Shown here: positions 28,375 through 36,650 of the stretch, one piece after another
How the letters are laid out: each line of letters starts with the position of its first letter
Numbering within the stretch: the first letter of the stretch is position 1
Assembly (NCBI GenBank): GCA_027494055.1
Contig: JAOSJO010000028.1
Span: 1 to 64,000 of the forward strand
From: Anaerolineae bacterium
GTDB taxonomy: Bacteria; Chloroflexota; Anaerolineae; Aggregatilineales; JAFGMM01
Direction: 5' to 3'
Length of the DNA stretch: 64,000 nt
Notes under the pieces: generated by a model
Databases searched by the model: none
Told to the model about the DNA's origin: nothing
The model's input: the letters and a program-made list of their open reading frames with translations, nothing else
Translations under genes and position numbers: made by a program

Positions 28375-29031
28375 TTACACCTCCTCAGTTTCGGGCGGGT
28401 TCACGTCGTACCACGCCCAGCGCACGCGCCGCACCTCGATGCGGCGGCGGCGGGCGGCCAGATCGCGCAGCTGCGCCGCGTCCCAGAACCGGTCGGGGTT
28501 CGTCAGCTCGCCCTGCAGCCAGTCCAGGGCGCGCGCCCGGTCGGCGCCGAGCAACGCGCCAACCGCCGGGCCGTTGATCTGTTCGAGCAGCCCGATGGGG
28601 CCGCGCTGCGCCCAGACGGTGTAGGCCACGGTCGGGACGTCGCCCTCGGCAGAGGCCTCTGCTGCCGCAGAGGCCTCTGCGGCAGCGCCCAACCTGAGCA
28701 GCAGCAGCGGGGCGACGCGCCCGACCTGCGGCGTGCCGATCTGCGGCTCGACGCCCAGCCGCCAGCGGAAGCCCACGGGCGTCACCACCAGCGCCAGCCG
28801 CCGGCCGTCGTCGCTGCTGCCCCACTGCGCGTGGTGCGTCTCCGGGGAGACGCCGGCCTCCCGCAGCAGCTTGACCGCGTGGTCGTGCAGGTACAGCTCG
28901 CGCGCGGCGGCGCGCTCGGCTTCGTCGTCGCGGTCCTGCCGCCGGCGCGCGATGTTCTGCAGCAGCTGGTCGTACAGGTCCGACGCGGTGGCCGGAGCGC
29001 TCACTTCCGTCGTCAGGCCGATGATGGGCAT
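28375..29031 (-). CDS. Hypothetical 218-residue protein
   Basis: It starts at ATG 29031 (MPIIGLTTEVSAPATASDLY). The first residues, MPIIGLT, echo MPIQGLT of the next gene. A charged helical N-terminal half (NIARRRQDRDDEAERAAARE) is followed by a beta-rich part, an AEAS repeat encoded by twin DNA palindromes (28649-28680), and a basic end (AARRRRIEVRRVRW). It lies 2 bases upstream of the RDF-like gene and 2 bases downstream of the zinc-finger ORF. The function is unknown. Confidence 0.5.
   Translation of the reverse strand: MPIIGLTTEVSAPATASDLYDQLLQNIARRRQDRDDEAERAAARELYLHDHAVKLLREAGVSPETHHAQWGSSDDGRRLALVVTPVGFRWRLGVEPQIGTPQVGRVAPLLLLRLGAAAEASAAAEASAEGDVPTVAYTVWAQRGPIGLLEQINGPAVGALLGADRARALDWLQGELTNPDRFWDAAQLRDLAARRRRIEVRRVRWAWYDVNPPETEEV
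28649..28680. repeat. Twin 14-bp perfect palindromes inside a gene
   Basis: GCAGAGGCCTCTGC occurs twice, separated by TGCC. The unit encodes AEAS on the minus strand. The arrangement could be a protein-binding site, or merely a recent duplication within the gene. Confidence 0.6.
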
Positions 29032-29033
29032 GG

Positions 29034-29171
29034 TCAACCTCGCTTTCCGCGCTTCTTTCCGCAGTGCGTGTAGTTCGCGCCCGCAGGGCGGGCGATGTGG
29101 CGCGCCAGCGCGTCCGCGTCGGCGACACGCTTTCCGCAGATTGGACACGCGAGTTTCTGTTTGCCGGCCAT
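29034..29171 (-). CDS. Small C2H2-type zinc-finger-like protein, 45 residues
   Basis: A short frame from ATG 29171 reads MAGKQKLACPICGKRVADAD with CPIC followed after about 16 residues by ARHIA, and then THCGKKRGKRG. The CxxC...H pattern plus a basic tail suggests a zinc-finger DNA- or RNA-binding protein. It lies between the XRE regulator and the 218-residue gene, 2 bases from the latter. It is short, but spacing and composition support a real gene. Confidence 0.55.
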   Translation of the reverse strand: MAGKQKLACPICGKRVADADALARHIARPAGANYTHCGKKRGKRG

Positions 29172-29183
29172 CAGATCACCCAG

Positions 29184-29691
29184 CTAGACAGCGCCGTTCC
29201 CTGCGGGGACGGCGTTCCCTTGGGGAGCAGCCGCACTGCCGGCCTCCTCGACCTCGTGGTCGATCTGGATGGTGGTCGGCAGCGGCTCCCACACGGGGTG
29301 CTCGACCAGGCGCTTCTTCGCGCGGTCCAGGTAGGCGCACAGGGCGCGCACGATCTGCTCCCGGCTTTCGCCGGCGACGAATAGCTCCACGCCCAGGCTG
29401 AACTCGCCGCAGACCTCGAGCGCGACCATGTCGCTGAAGCGCCGGTACAGCGCCTGACTGGGCGCGACGCGCCGCAGGAGCGCTTCGGGCGTCTCGCCCA
29501 GCGCCCAGGCCAGGGCGAGGAGCTGCTGGCGCGAGGGCAACTTCGCGTCGCGCTCGAACTCCCCGATGAGGCGCGCAAAGACGCCGGATTTCGGTCGCCG
29601 CGGCGGCGATCTCAAGGCCTGCGGCCTCGCGCGCCGCCGCCAGGGCCGCGCCCAGCGTCGGGTATTTCTGGGTGTTGCCGTTATCCTTCAC
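29184..29691 (-). CDS. XRE-family helix-turn-helix protein; frameshifted
   Basis: About 168 residues from ATG 29691 (MKDNGNTQKYPTLGAALAAA). The HTH reads REAAGLEIAAAATEK then SGVFARLIGEFERDAKLPSR across a frame change near 29585; RQQLLALAWALGE follows as the last helix. The C-terminal 110 residues have no known domain. It belongs to the long leftward operon and so may be an early regulator or a DNA-binding protein of the element. Confidence 0.6.
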
Positions 29692-29975
29692 CGTTTCCTC
29701 CTTCGACCTCGTAGTCCACGCCGGGCCGGAGCACGTCGATCACGCCCTGGTACACGCCCACGCCCAGCGCCCGGTCCAGGCCTGCGAGCGGCAGCACGGG
29801 CACGATGCGCTGGAAAACGTGAAAAGGGTGGTGGACGATGAGGATGCCCTCGCCGTCCCACGCGCCGGCGGCGACGAGTCGCATCGCCACCTCGATGGCG
29901 ATCTCCTGCCCGTCGCAGTAGCCCTGCCGGCCCACCGCGCACCTGCCGCTTCCAGTCGATCTGCTTCTCGGCCAT
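29681..29975 (-). CDS. Hypothetical protein, about 98 residues; frameshifted
   Basis: It starts at ATG 29975 (MAEKQIDWKRQVR) and, after an indel near 29938, continues VGRQGYCDGQEIAIEVAMRL to GVDYEVEGGNGEG. Compact alpha/beta composition with no membrane segment. It overlaps the XRE gene by 11 bases. Not recognised. Confidence 0.45.
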
Positions 29976-29986
29976 CTCGCCTCCGC

Positions 29987-30634
29987 CTAGAATGGGATGT
30001 CCTCTTCGTCGTCCGGCGCCGCGTGTCCGTTCGCCGGCTGGCGCGCCTCCCAGGCGGCCAGCTTCTTCTTGCTGAGCCGGGCGGTGGCTTCGAGCCGGTC
30101 GAGCCGGCGCGCGATCGCGTCCAGCTCCGTGCACAACTGCTCGTGCTGGCACTGGGACTCGCGCGCCATGTTGCCAATGCGGTCGCCAGTGTTTTCGAGG
30201 CCGAGCTTCTGCTCGTGCGCGCTGATCTCCAGCGCCTTGAGGCGCTCACTGAGGACGATGCCCTTGCTGGTGTAGTGCTCCTGGATGAAGGCCAGGGCGG
30301 CCTCCTGGGCGATGAGCCACAGGCTGGCGTACTCGACCTCGTCGCGCGCGATCCCGTCCAGGATCGCCTCCGCCTTCGCGAAGGCTTCTGCCTCGCTCAT
30401 GCTGTTGCCGATGTCGAAGTGGCCCCAGACCGCGCGGTCGTCATGGTTGAAGCTGTGGAATCGCAACTCCTCTGGATCCAGGCGATCCTTGGCTGCCCAG
30501 CTCAGGCAGTGGGTAGTCTTCGGGGGCCGGCCGTGCTCGATCTCGTAGCGCCACTCGACGCGGCGCTCGACGCGACCGCTGCTGATGCCGCGGGTGATCG
30601 GCTCGGCCACGATCTGAATGTGTCGGTTACCCAT
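29987..30634 (-). CDS. Coiled-coil protein with an SSB-like C-terminal tail
   Basis: An intact 215-residue protein starting MGNRHIQIVAEPITRGISSG. The first 90 residues are predicted alpha/beta; residues about 95-190 are helical with a likely coiled coil (EQLCTELDAIARRLDRLEAT). It ends APDDEEDIPF, essentially the acidic DDDIPF tail through which SSB recruits replication partners. No OB-fold sequence is evident. It may bind host SSB-interacting proteins or serve as the element's own ssDNA-binding protein of an unfamiliar type. Confidence 0.55.
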   Translation of the reverse strand: MGNRHIQIVAEPITRGISSGRVERRVEWRYEIEHGRPPKTTHCLSWAAKDRLDPEELRFHSFNHDDRAVWGHFDIGNSMSEAEAFAKAEAILDGIARDEVEYASLWLIAQEAALAFIQEHYTSKGIVLSERLKALEISAHEQKLGLENTGDRIGNMARESQCQHEQLCTELDAIARRLDRLEATARLSKKKLAAWEARQPANGHAAPDDEEDIPF

Positions 30635-31154
30635 CGACCTCCTCCTGTTCGGGTTCGTCTTCTTCGGGTGCGCCCTCGCCGTGGATGGCGCGGCTCAGTT
30701 CTTCCGCGAAGCGCGCGTGCTCGCGCAGCCTGGCGTCGTCCAGGTAGGGCGAGAGCGCCGCGCGCGCGTGGCATTGCAGCAGCCGTTGCAGCAGGTCGAG
30801 CGGGACGCGGCGCGTGTTGTGCGCCTGGACGGCGCGCACGCCGCTGCGCTGGCTGGCCTCGTACCGCAGCGCCTCCCACAGCGCGGTCTCCTCGACCGTG
30901 AACGCGCCGGCCGGGTCCGCCACGTAGATGCGCATTCGCCGGCAGTCCGGGCCGTCGTCCGCTTCGAGGTAGGCGTCGGGGAAGCGGCGCCTGACGATCT
31001 GCGCGAACAGCGCGGGGTTGAACGGCTCCAGGTCGGCGCGGGCGACGATGTGCTTCGGATACGCGGTGAGCGTGATGACGCGCTCGCCGCCGTGGCGGTC
31101 GGTCGCCGTCATGGCCGCGAAGGCCAGGGGCTGTTCGTGGTGTGGCGCGTTCAT
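30627..31154 (-). CDS. Hypothetical 175-residue protein, paralogue of the next upstream gene
   Basis: It starts at ATG 31154 (MNAPHHEQPLAFAAMTATDR), overlapping the upstream stop (ATGA). The N-terminal 90 residues (RVITLTAYPKHIVARADLEP, FNPALFAQIVRRRFPDAY, FTVEETALWEAL) align with the upstream protein (LIALSVYATVIDARAETDAF, FTRAAFAAALAQRWPDAW, ITVEEAELYDTL), so the two are tandem paralogues. The C-terminus is helical with an acidic tail (EEDEPEQEEVDG). Not recognised. Confidence 0.5.
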   Translation of the reverse strand: MNAPHHEQPLAFAAMTATDRHGGERVITLTAYPKHIVARADLEPFNPALFAQIVRRRFPDAYLEADDGPDCRRMRIYVADPAGAFTVEETALWEALRYEASQRSGVRAVQAHNTRRVPLDLLQRLLQCHARAALSPYLDDARLREHARFAEELSRAIHGEGAPEEDEPEQEEVDG

Positions 31155-31509
31155 CGTTCCGGCGGCTCCAGGGGTTCGTGGCCGAGCACGAGCGTGTCGT
31201 ACAGCTCGGCCTCCTCGACCGTGATGTGGTTGAGGGCGTCGTCGACGAAGACGACCCAGCCGGCCCACTCGCCCTCATCCCGCTGCCACACCTTGATCGT
31301 CCAGGCGTCGGGCCAGCGCTGCGCCAGCGCCGCCGCGAACGCCGCGCGCGTGAAGGCGTCGGTCTCCGCGCGCGCGTCGATCACGGTCGCGTACACGGAC
31401 AGCGCGATCAGGCGCGAGGACCCGTGCTGGTTCTCGGCCAGGAGCGCGGCGTACGCTTTGGGTTCGCTGCGGGGGTGGCGGGCTTTCCGATCTTGACTGT
31501 CTGTTTCAT
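31151..31509 (-). CDS. Hypothetical protein, paralogue of the downstream gene; frameshifted
   Basis: From ATG 31509 (MKQTVKIGKPATP) the frame changes in a C5 run near 31470 and continues SEPKAYAALLAENQHGSSRL, then RWPDAWTIKVWQRDEGEWAG and ending EPLEPPER. About 118 residues. It shares the strand-helix pattern of the 175-residue neighbour. Unknown family. Confidence 0.45.
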
Positions 31510-31622
31510 GGTCCTGCCTCACTTTCTGCCTCTCTTGCGGAGGCTTCGTCCGAAGGACCCCGCCGGCCGGCGTGCCGCACGTGCGGCGCCCTGACCGGGC
31601 CGGCCAACGGGGGTGGAGGGGG

Positions 31623-31927
31623 TCACGCCGGTGCCTGCGCCTCGGCAGGGCATTCGGCGGGACGCCCACCTGCGAGCACGTCCAGGCGCGCGCGGAGCGC
31701 GGCGATCATCGCACTAAGGGGCGCTTCCCCCTGCACGGTGAGGTCGGCGTAGGTCTCGTGGTAGGTCTCGGTGGCGGCGCGCCGCACGTCGTCGGGGGCG
31801 GCGGCGTCCAGGTCCTGCACCTGGGCGCGGAGCTGCGCCTCTTCGTCGAGGCGCGCCTGAGTGTCGGATCGCGCACGGCGCGCGTGGGGTCGGCCCAATG
31901 GCCGGTGAACGTGGTGGAGATTCCCAT
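31623..31927 (-). CDS. First gene of the island operon; small helical protein, frameshifted
   Basis: From ATG 31927 the protein reads MGISTTFTGHWADPTRAVRD and, after an indel near 31870, DTQARLDEEAQLRAQVQDLD through AALRARLDVLAGGRPAE. About 100 residues, mostly helical, no known domain. Its start codon is 3 bases after the T-run of the attenuator hairpin, and its likely Shine-Dalgarno (AAAGGA) lies in the hairpin stem. Expression is thus probably coupled to that structure. Confidence 0.5.
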
Positions 31928-31929
31928 AG

Positions 31930-32076
31930 AAAAAGCCGTCCTTTCTACTTGCGCAGGACGGCTCTCTGTGGTTAAATGGAGTCGTCCCACCGTCACAACA
32001 TGGGGCAGGGCGCGACAGGAAGCTTGCCGGCTGTTGTCGCGCCTCTTTCATTCCCCGCTGAGTCTCATGCTCAACT
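31930..32076 (-). promoter_or_regulatory. Predicted transcription attenuator leader of the island operon
   Basis: Read on the minus strand, the leader holds three structures. A 9-bp stem GGCGCGACA/TGTCGCGCC lies at 32009-32043. A possible antiterminator, GGACGACTC pairing with GAGCCGTCC, uses 31979-31987 and 31956-31964 (one A-C mismatch). A terminator stem AGCCGTCCT/AGGACGGCT (31934-31963) is followed by TTTTT. The last two share one arm, so they exclude each other, the hallmark of attenuation. The signal sensed is unknown. Confidence 0.6.
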
Positions 32077-32154
32077 GACAGTCATGATAGCATAACCTGA
32101 CACATGTGTCAAGTAATCTAGACTGAGATTCTAGGATATATTGACAGGGGGTCA
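32076..32154. promoter_or_regulatory. Three candidate repressor operators (TGAC...GTCA)
   Basis: Three inverted repeats share TGAC/GTCA ends: TGACAGTCA (32076-32084), TGACACATGTGTCA (32098-32111, perfect) and TGACAGGGGGTCA (32142-32154). They overlap the -10 and -35 of the leftward promoter and the -35 of the rightward promoter, as in phage early control regions. Confidence 0.55.
32084..32112 (-). promoter_or_regulatory. Leftward early promoter of the island
   Basis: On the minus strand TTGACA (32107-32112) and TATCAT (32084-32089) are 17 bases apart. It would start near 32077 and drive the roughly 13-kb operon through the attenuator leader. Confidence 0.7.
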
Positions 32155-32169
32155 GATGTCGTGTATACT
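32141..32169 (+). promoter_or_regulatory. Rightward promoter of the regulator gene
   Basis: TTGACA (32141-32146) and TATACT (32164-32169) are 17 bases apart. It lies back-to-back with the leftward promoter. Confidence 0.75.
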
Positions 32170-32200
32170 GCCCTCAACCCATATGAAGGGAGGTGAGGAG

Positions 32201-32533
32201 TTGGCGGCCGCCCGTTACCGAACTCATGTAGCCTCTCTCCTGGGGAAATTATGGGGAAAAGCGGAATCTCTGGAATCGCTGCGATTGACAAGCGCCGTGT
32301 GGCCGACGAAATCGGTATTAGTCACCAGACGTTCTATGAGTGGTATAATGCCGATAGCGATGACCCGACTACCTATTTGTCCGGTTATCGTTCCGGAGAC
32401 TGAGTGGCGGTTTCGTCTGTTCTTTGCTAGGATGCTTGACAAAGATCCTGAACAGATCAAGGTCGTGGAGAGGATCGTGCTGGACCCTATGAAACAGGAG
32501 AGAGCTAGCGTCTCCGCTTCGGCGTTGGCGTAA
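32201..32533 (+). CDS. XRE/Cro-CI-like regulator, divergent from the island operon; frameshifted
   Basis: The only plus-strand gene in the island. A TTG at 32201 follows GGGAGGTGAGGAG. The protein reads AAARYRTHVASLLGKLWGK, changes frame at GGGGAAAA into SGISGIAAIDKRRVADEIGI and SHQTFYEWYN (a helix-turn-helix), and changes again into VPETEWRFRLFFARMLDKDP. About 110 residues in all. Position and operators suggest a repressor of the leftward operon, possibly self-regulating. The TTG and both indels are inferences from sense, not from an alignment. Confidence 0.5.
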   Translation: MAAARYRTHVASLLGKLWGKAESLESLRLTSAVWPTKSVLVTRRSMSGIMPIAMTRLPICPVIVPETEWRFRLFFARMLDKDPEQIKVVERIVLDPMKQERASVSASALA

Positions 32534-32537
32534 AGAA

Positions 32538-32563
32538 AACGGCCCCGCTGTCACGAGGCCGTT
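32538..32563 (+). terminator. Hairpin after the regulator gene
   Basis: A 7-bp stem AACGGCC/GGCCGTT with a 12-base loop begins 5 bases after the stop codon. There is no T-run, so terminator strength is uncertain. Confidence 0.5.
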
Positions 32564-32648
32564 ACCTGGGTTTGGTAACTGAATAGGCCACCTCACCCTG
32601 AGTCCGAGCCGCCCGCTCCGCCCACCAAGCTGTGCGGGCCGGCTCCAC

Positions 32649-32874
32649 CACCAACCGGCTTTGCGCCGGCAGCGGTTGGTGCCTTGACCAGGTCGCCGGC
32701 CCGCGCCCTGCCTTTCGGTGATGCGTGGGGTAGGTCAACAGGCCGGTGACCTGGTGAGGGCATCAGCTCCTCAGCGCCATCGCTGGCGCTTTGACCAGGT
32801 CGCCGGCCCCGCCCTGTCCTCTGTGACGGTGGGCCAGGCTCCGGGCCGGTGACCTGGTGAGGGCGTCAGCCCTC
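32649..32874. repeat. Tandem array of long hairpins at the right edge of the island
   Basis: Within 226 bases lie: CACCAACCG/CGGTTGGTG (32649-32681); a 15-bp stem ACCAGGTCGCCGGCC paired with GGCCGGTGACCTGGT (32687-32755); AGCGCCA/TGGCGCT (32773-32790); a second copy of the long stem, 16 bp (32794-32858); and GAGGGC/GCCCTC (32859-32874). The two long hairpins are about 107 bases apart and have different loops. No gene covers the array. It could be a BIME-like repeat, a structured RNA, a replication origin or a bidirectional terminator. Confidence 0.65.
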
Positions 32875-32958
32875 AGCACCTTAATAACCTAACTATAGCA
32901 TAGCTTTACCGCGCGTGCAACGCCATTATCTTACAAACCTGAAGCGGTTCCAGATACG

Positions 32959-34816
32959 CTAACTGCGTGGCCGGAACCGGCGCAGCAACATCACGATCAC
33001 GACCAGCGCCAGCACAGGCAGCACGGCGACAAGCACGATCTGCGTGGCGGCCTCGTCCACGGTCGAGCGACCTGAGAAGCCCGGCGCGGCGGGAGGCGGC
33101 GTCGGGTAAGGGGTGGCGTTTCGCGTGGCGGTCGGCGCAAGCGTCACGGTGGGCGAGGGCGTGGGCGTCGGGGCCAGGGTGGCTTCGCGCAGGGGGCCGC
33201 CGGGCCGCGCGGCGTACCATACATCGATGTCGCCGGCCGACCCGCTGAGGCTGAACACCTGGTTCGCCGGGCGCACGTGCCACACCAGGTGCAGGCCGTC
33301 CCCGGAGTCGATGGCGAGGCGCGGCCATTCCGAGTAGTCTTCGGAGTAGTAGACCCTTTCGGGTTCGCCCCACGAGTCGCCATCCCACACAACGTGGAAC
33401 ACGCTCGTACCGGTCTCGTCCTCATTGCCCGCGCCCACAAACGCCAGGTGGAGGTTCCCCGCGCTGTCTGTGACCATATCGAAACTGTCGAGGCCGGTAT
33501 CCTGACTCGAACGGCTGACCGCGCCCTCGATGACGTCGGGCGCGCTCCAGGTCCCGCCGCCGTCGCGGGAGACCTGGTAGTACAGGCGGCGGTCCAACAG
33601 GCTGCGCGTGGCGTCCACGACGCGCCGGTAGGCGATCACGAGGTTGCCCGCCCCATCCTTGCTGAGGGCGATTTCCTGCGGCGCGTCGTCACCGAACCAG
33701 CGCGCCTCCTCCCCGAAAGCGAGCCGGATGGCGCTGGGGTTGTACACGGGCCGCCCGAAATGCACCGGATCGCCCCACGTCACCCCGCCGTCGTTCGAGA
33801 TGATCACGCCCACACCCTTGACATCGCCGCTGGAGACGTACCAGTCAAAACCCTCCTCCCACGTGACGTAGACGGTGCCGTCATCGTAGGCGCGCACTCT
33901 CGGCTTGACCGACCCCCACGCGCTCCGGCTCAGGTCAATCGGCGCGCTCCAGGATTTCCCGCCATCCTCCGAGCGCCGGTAGTAGACATCCGAACACGCG
34001 AGGCAGTCCAGGTTTGCGCCGTACTCGATGGTCGTTGACGCCTGCGCGCTCCAGACCGCGTGCAGCACCCCCTGGCTGTCGGAGGCGATGTCGGCGTAGT
34101 ACGCCGCCTCCATCCCGCTGATCAGCCGGGGTCTGGTCCACATCTGGGGCGACGAGGCCGCGTCCAGGGGCGCGCGCGCATAGAAGATTTCCACCCAGTT
34201 GCGGTAGACGACGTGAACCATCCCGTCGGGCGTCACCGTGACGCCATTGCGCACGGTATAGCCGAAGTCCCTGGCGGCCAGCACGTCGCTGGCGTCGCCC
34301 CAGCCGTCATCGCCATTGTAGCGGTACATGAGCACATCGACCGGGAAGCCGTGGTCGCGCTGCTGCCCGGCGGACCACACGACGTGGACGCCGCCGAGCG
34401 GGTCAACGGCGATGCTCGGCCACCAGCCGAATTCCTCTTCGATCACCGTCGCCTCGGTCCACGCGGGCTGACGTGCGCGTATCCGGCGTGAGCGTCGGGA
34501 CGGGCGTATCGGTGAACTGCGGGGCGAGCGTGGCGGTCGGTGTGTCGGTCGGGGCGTCCGTGGGCGTGGCGGTCGCGGTGGGCGGCGCTGCAGGCGTGCG
34601 GGTTGAGGGGGTCGCCGCGGGCGTGCGCGTGCCGGTACCGGTCGGCGATGGCGACGCCGTAGGCGCGGCCGGCGTGCCGTCCTGCGCCTGCACGTAAGCG
34701 CCCCCGCCGGCCAGCGACGCGAGCAGCAGGAGGGCGAGAATGACCGCGCGCCCCAATGTGGCATGCCGCTGCCTGACGTATTTCATGGCGCCATCTTTCG
34801 TCGCAACGTCGCTCAC
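32959..34816 (-). CDS. Membrane-anchored BNR/sialidase-like repeat protein; frameshifted
   Basis: About 615 residues. It starts at GTG 34816 or, more likely, ATG 34786 (MKYVRQRHATLGRAVILALL), with a signal peptide, then a Pro/Thr-rich stalk, then a break near 34470-34500. Repeated propeller motifs follow: YRRSEDGGKSWSAPIDL, SNDGGVTWGDP and SRDGGGTWSAP are Asp-box (S/T-x-D-x-G-x-x-W) repeats of the BNR family. The C-terminus has a second TPTPSP stalk, one transmembrane helix and RRFRPRS. It looks like a surface-displayed beta-propeller. Sialidase activity is not established: no clear arginine triad is visible. Confidence 0.7.
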
Positions 34817-36650
34817 TCAGCCGGTAATGTTACCTGATAAACCGTCGTCCCGCCCTGTGAGAACACCGGTTCGAGCGCGGGCCAACCTTCGGGGTCGAAG
34901 TCGCCCAACGCGCGCTCGTGGTCCCCATAGAACAGGTAACGCACGTTGTACGCGCGCAACAGCGTTTCGCGCCAGGCGTCATCGGTCGCCGCGTCGAAAA
35001 AGCGCGGCAGCAGCGTCCCGGTTTTGTTCTCGTAGTCCAGCGTCATGGCGTAATGCGCGGCGAAGGCCGTGCTCCCGCCCATGCCGGGGACGAGCCGCCC
35101 GATGTCCACCGAACTCAGCACCACGTCTTCCGGGGCCGCGTTGGACTCGAGCCATGTCAGCGCCGCCGCCTCGTCGCGCTTCAGGAAGTACTCCGCGCTG
35201 TACCGCCGCAGGTCGATGAAGCGCCACGCGAACAGGTACAGGTTGGTGGGGATCACGATCACCAGCAGCAGCGCCGCCAGCGTCGCCGGGCTGCCCAGGC
35301 GGGGCACGCGCGAACGCAACCACGGGCCGACCCGGTCCAGCCAGAAGGCCGCCGCCAGGACCGCGAGCGGCACCTGCCAGGGGTTCAGCAGGTGAATCTG
35401 AAACTCAATCGGGATGTAGACGATGGCGAGGTGCACGAGCGCCCACGTCTTGACGAACGTCCACACGATTTCGCGGTCCTGCCGGGGCCGCACGAGATCG
35501 ACGGCCAGCGCCAGACCGACGAGGGCCAGCGTCGCGAAGCCGAGCGCGTTGACCGGCATGTTGGCGAACGTCTCCGGCCAGAGGATTGCCCCAGGCTGGC
35601 GGCAAGCGTCAGCGCGGCCACGAGCAGGGTCAGCGCCAGCCAGCCGCGCGCCAGCCGCACCGTGCGCGAGCTGGCGCGGCGCGCGCGCCAGAGGTCGGCG
35701 AGCGGGCCGGCAAAGCCGAGCAGAAGCAGCGCGCCCATGAGGACGACGAGTTGGATCGGGCCGGGCGTCCACACGTTGATGAGGACGAACTGGTCCAGGA
35801 TTTCGCGCCACACCGGGTCGGTGCTGGTGAGGAGGAAGAAATAAGCCGGCGGCCCCACCGAGATCACGCCCAGCGCCGCCAGCGCCCCGATCTCGAACCA
35901 CAGGATGCGGCGCTCGCGGAGCATGAGCGCGAGCACGAACGCGCCGAGGACGCCATAGACCGCGACCAGATCATAGGCGTGCTGCAACCCCAGCGCGAGC
36001 GCGACGACGCCGGCCAGCGCCGCCCACCGCAACTGGCGTCGCTTCAGCGCGACGAGGTACAGCGCGAAGACGGCCACGATGTGCGCGGCGGCGATCACGA
36101 AATGCGGGTAGCCCAGGATCGCCAGGAAGCTGTTGGCCTCCGGCACGTAGAGCGCGAGGGGATACGGCACGTCTTCCAGGCCCTGGAGCGATTTCTGCGC
36201 CACCAGCGCCCAGCCGAAGCCCGCCGCCAGCATGACCAGCGTGAAGGCAAGCAGGCGTCTGGCGCGGCCCTCGATGCAGAGCCGGCAGAACCAGTAGACC
36301 ACCAGGGCGAACACGAGCGCCGACGCCCACCGCAGGAGCTGGTACACCGCCGCGTAGTCCAGGCCGGTAAGCCTGGCGAACTGCGCCATCGCCCACCAGA
36401 GCAGGTTGAAGAACACCGGCTCGTTCGGCTCCGGCGTCATCCAGTTGCGGATGAAGAAGCTCTCCTCGTGGGCGCGCATCCAGGCGAAGTACTCCGCGTG
36501 ATCGGCGGCGTTGAGCTGCACCCCGGTGAACACAAGGTCATCCGGCGCGGTCAGGTAGGCGAAGGTATACGGGAGGCTGGTCAGGATGAGGATCAGCACG
36601 GTCAGGCCGATTGCGTAGCGCCAGCCGGCGTCGCGCAACATCTCACGCAT
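34813..36650 (-). CDS. Polytopic membrane protein, GT-C/ArnT-like glycosyltransferase candidate; frameshifted
   Basis: About 610 residues in two frames meeting near 35590. It begins MREMLRDAGWRYAIGLTVLI and has roughly ten membrane helices. TGVQLNAADHAEYFAWMRAH near residue 45 may hold the catalytic Asp/Glu loop of GT-C enzymes, and the soluble C-terminus contains LTWLESNAAPEDVVLSS. It overlaps both neighbours by 4-8 bases, so it is co-translated. GT-C enzymes transfer sugars from lipid-phosphate donors outside the membrane. The call rests on topology rather than a diagnostic motif. Confidence 0.55.

Noticed and set aside
31930..32051. A leader ORF starting at ATG 32051 as a separate gene
   Set aside because: It runs through the terminator and into the next gene in a frame created by an indel; it might act as a leader peptide, but no strong ribosome-binding site is visible.
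32649..32874. CRISPR array
   Set aside because: There are only two copies of the long element, each itself a large hairpin with unequal loops; no short repeats with uniform spacers and no cas genes.
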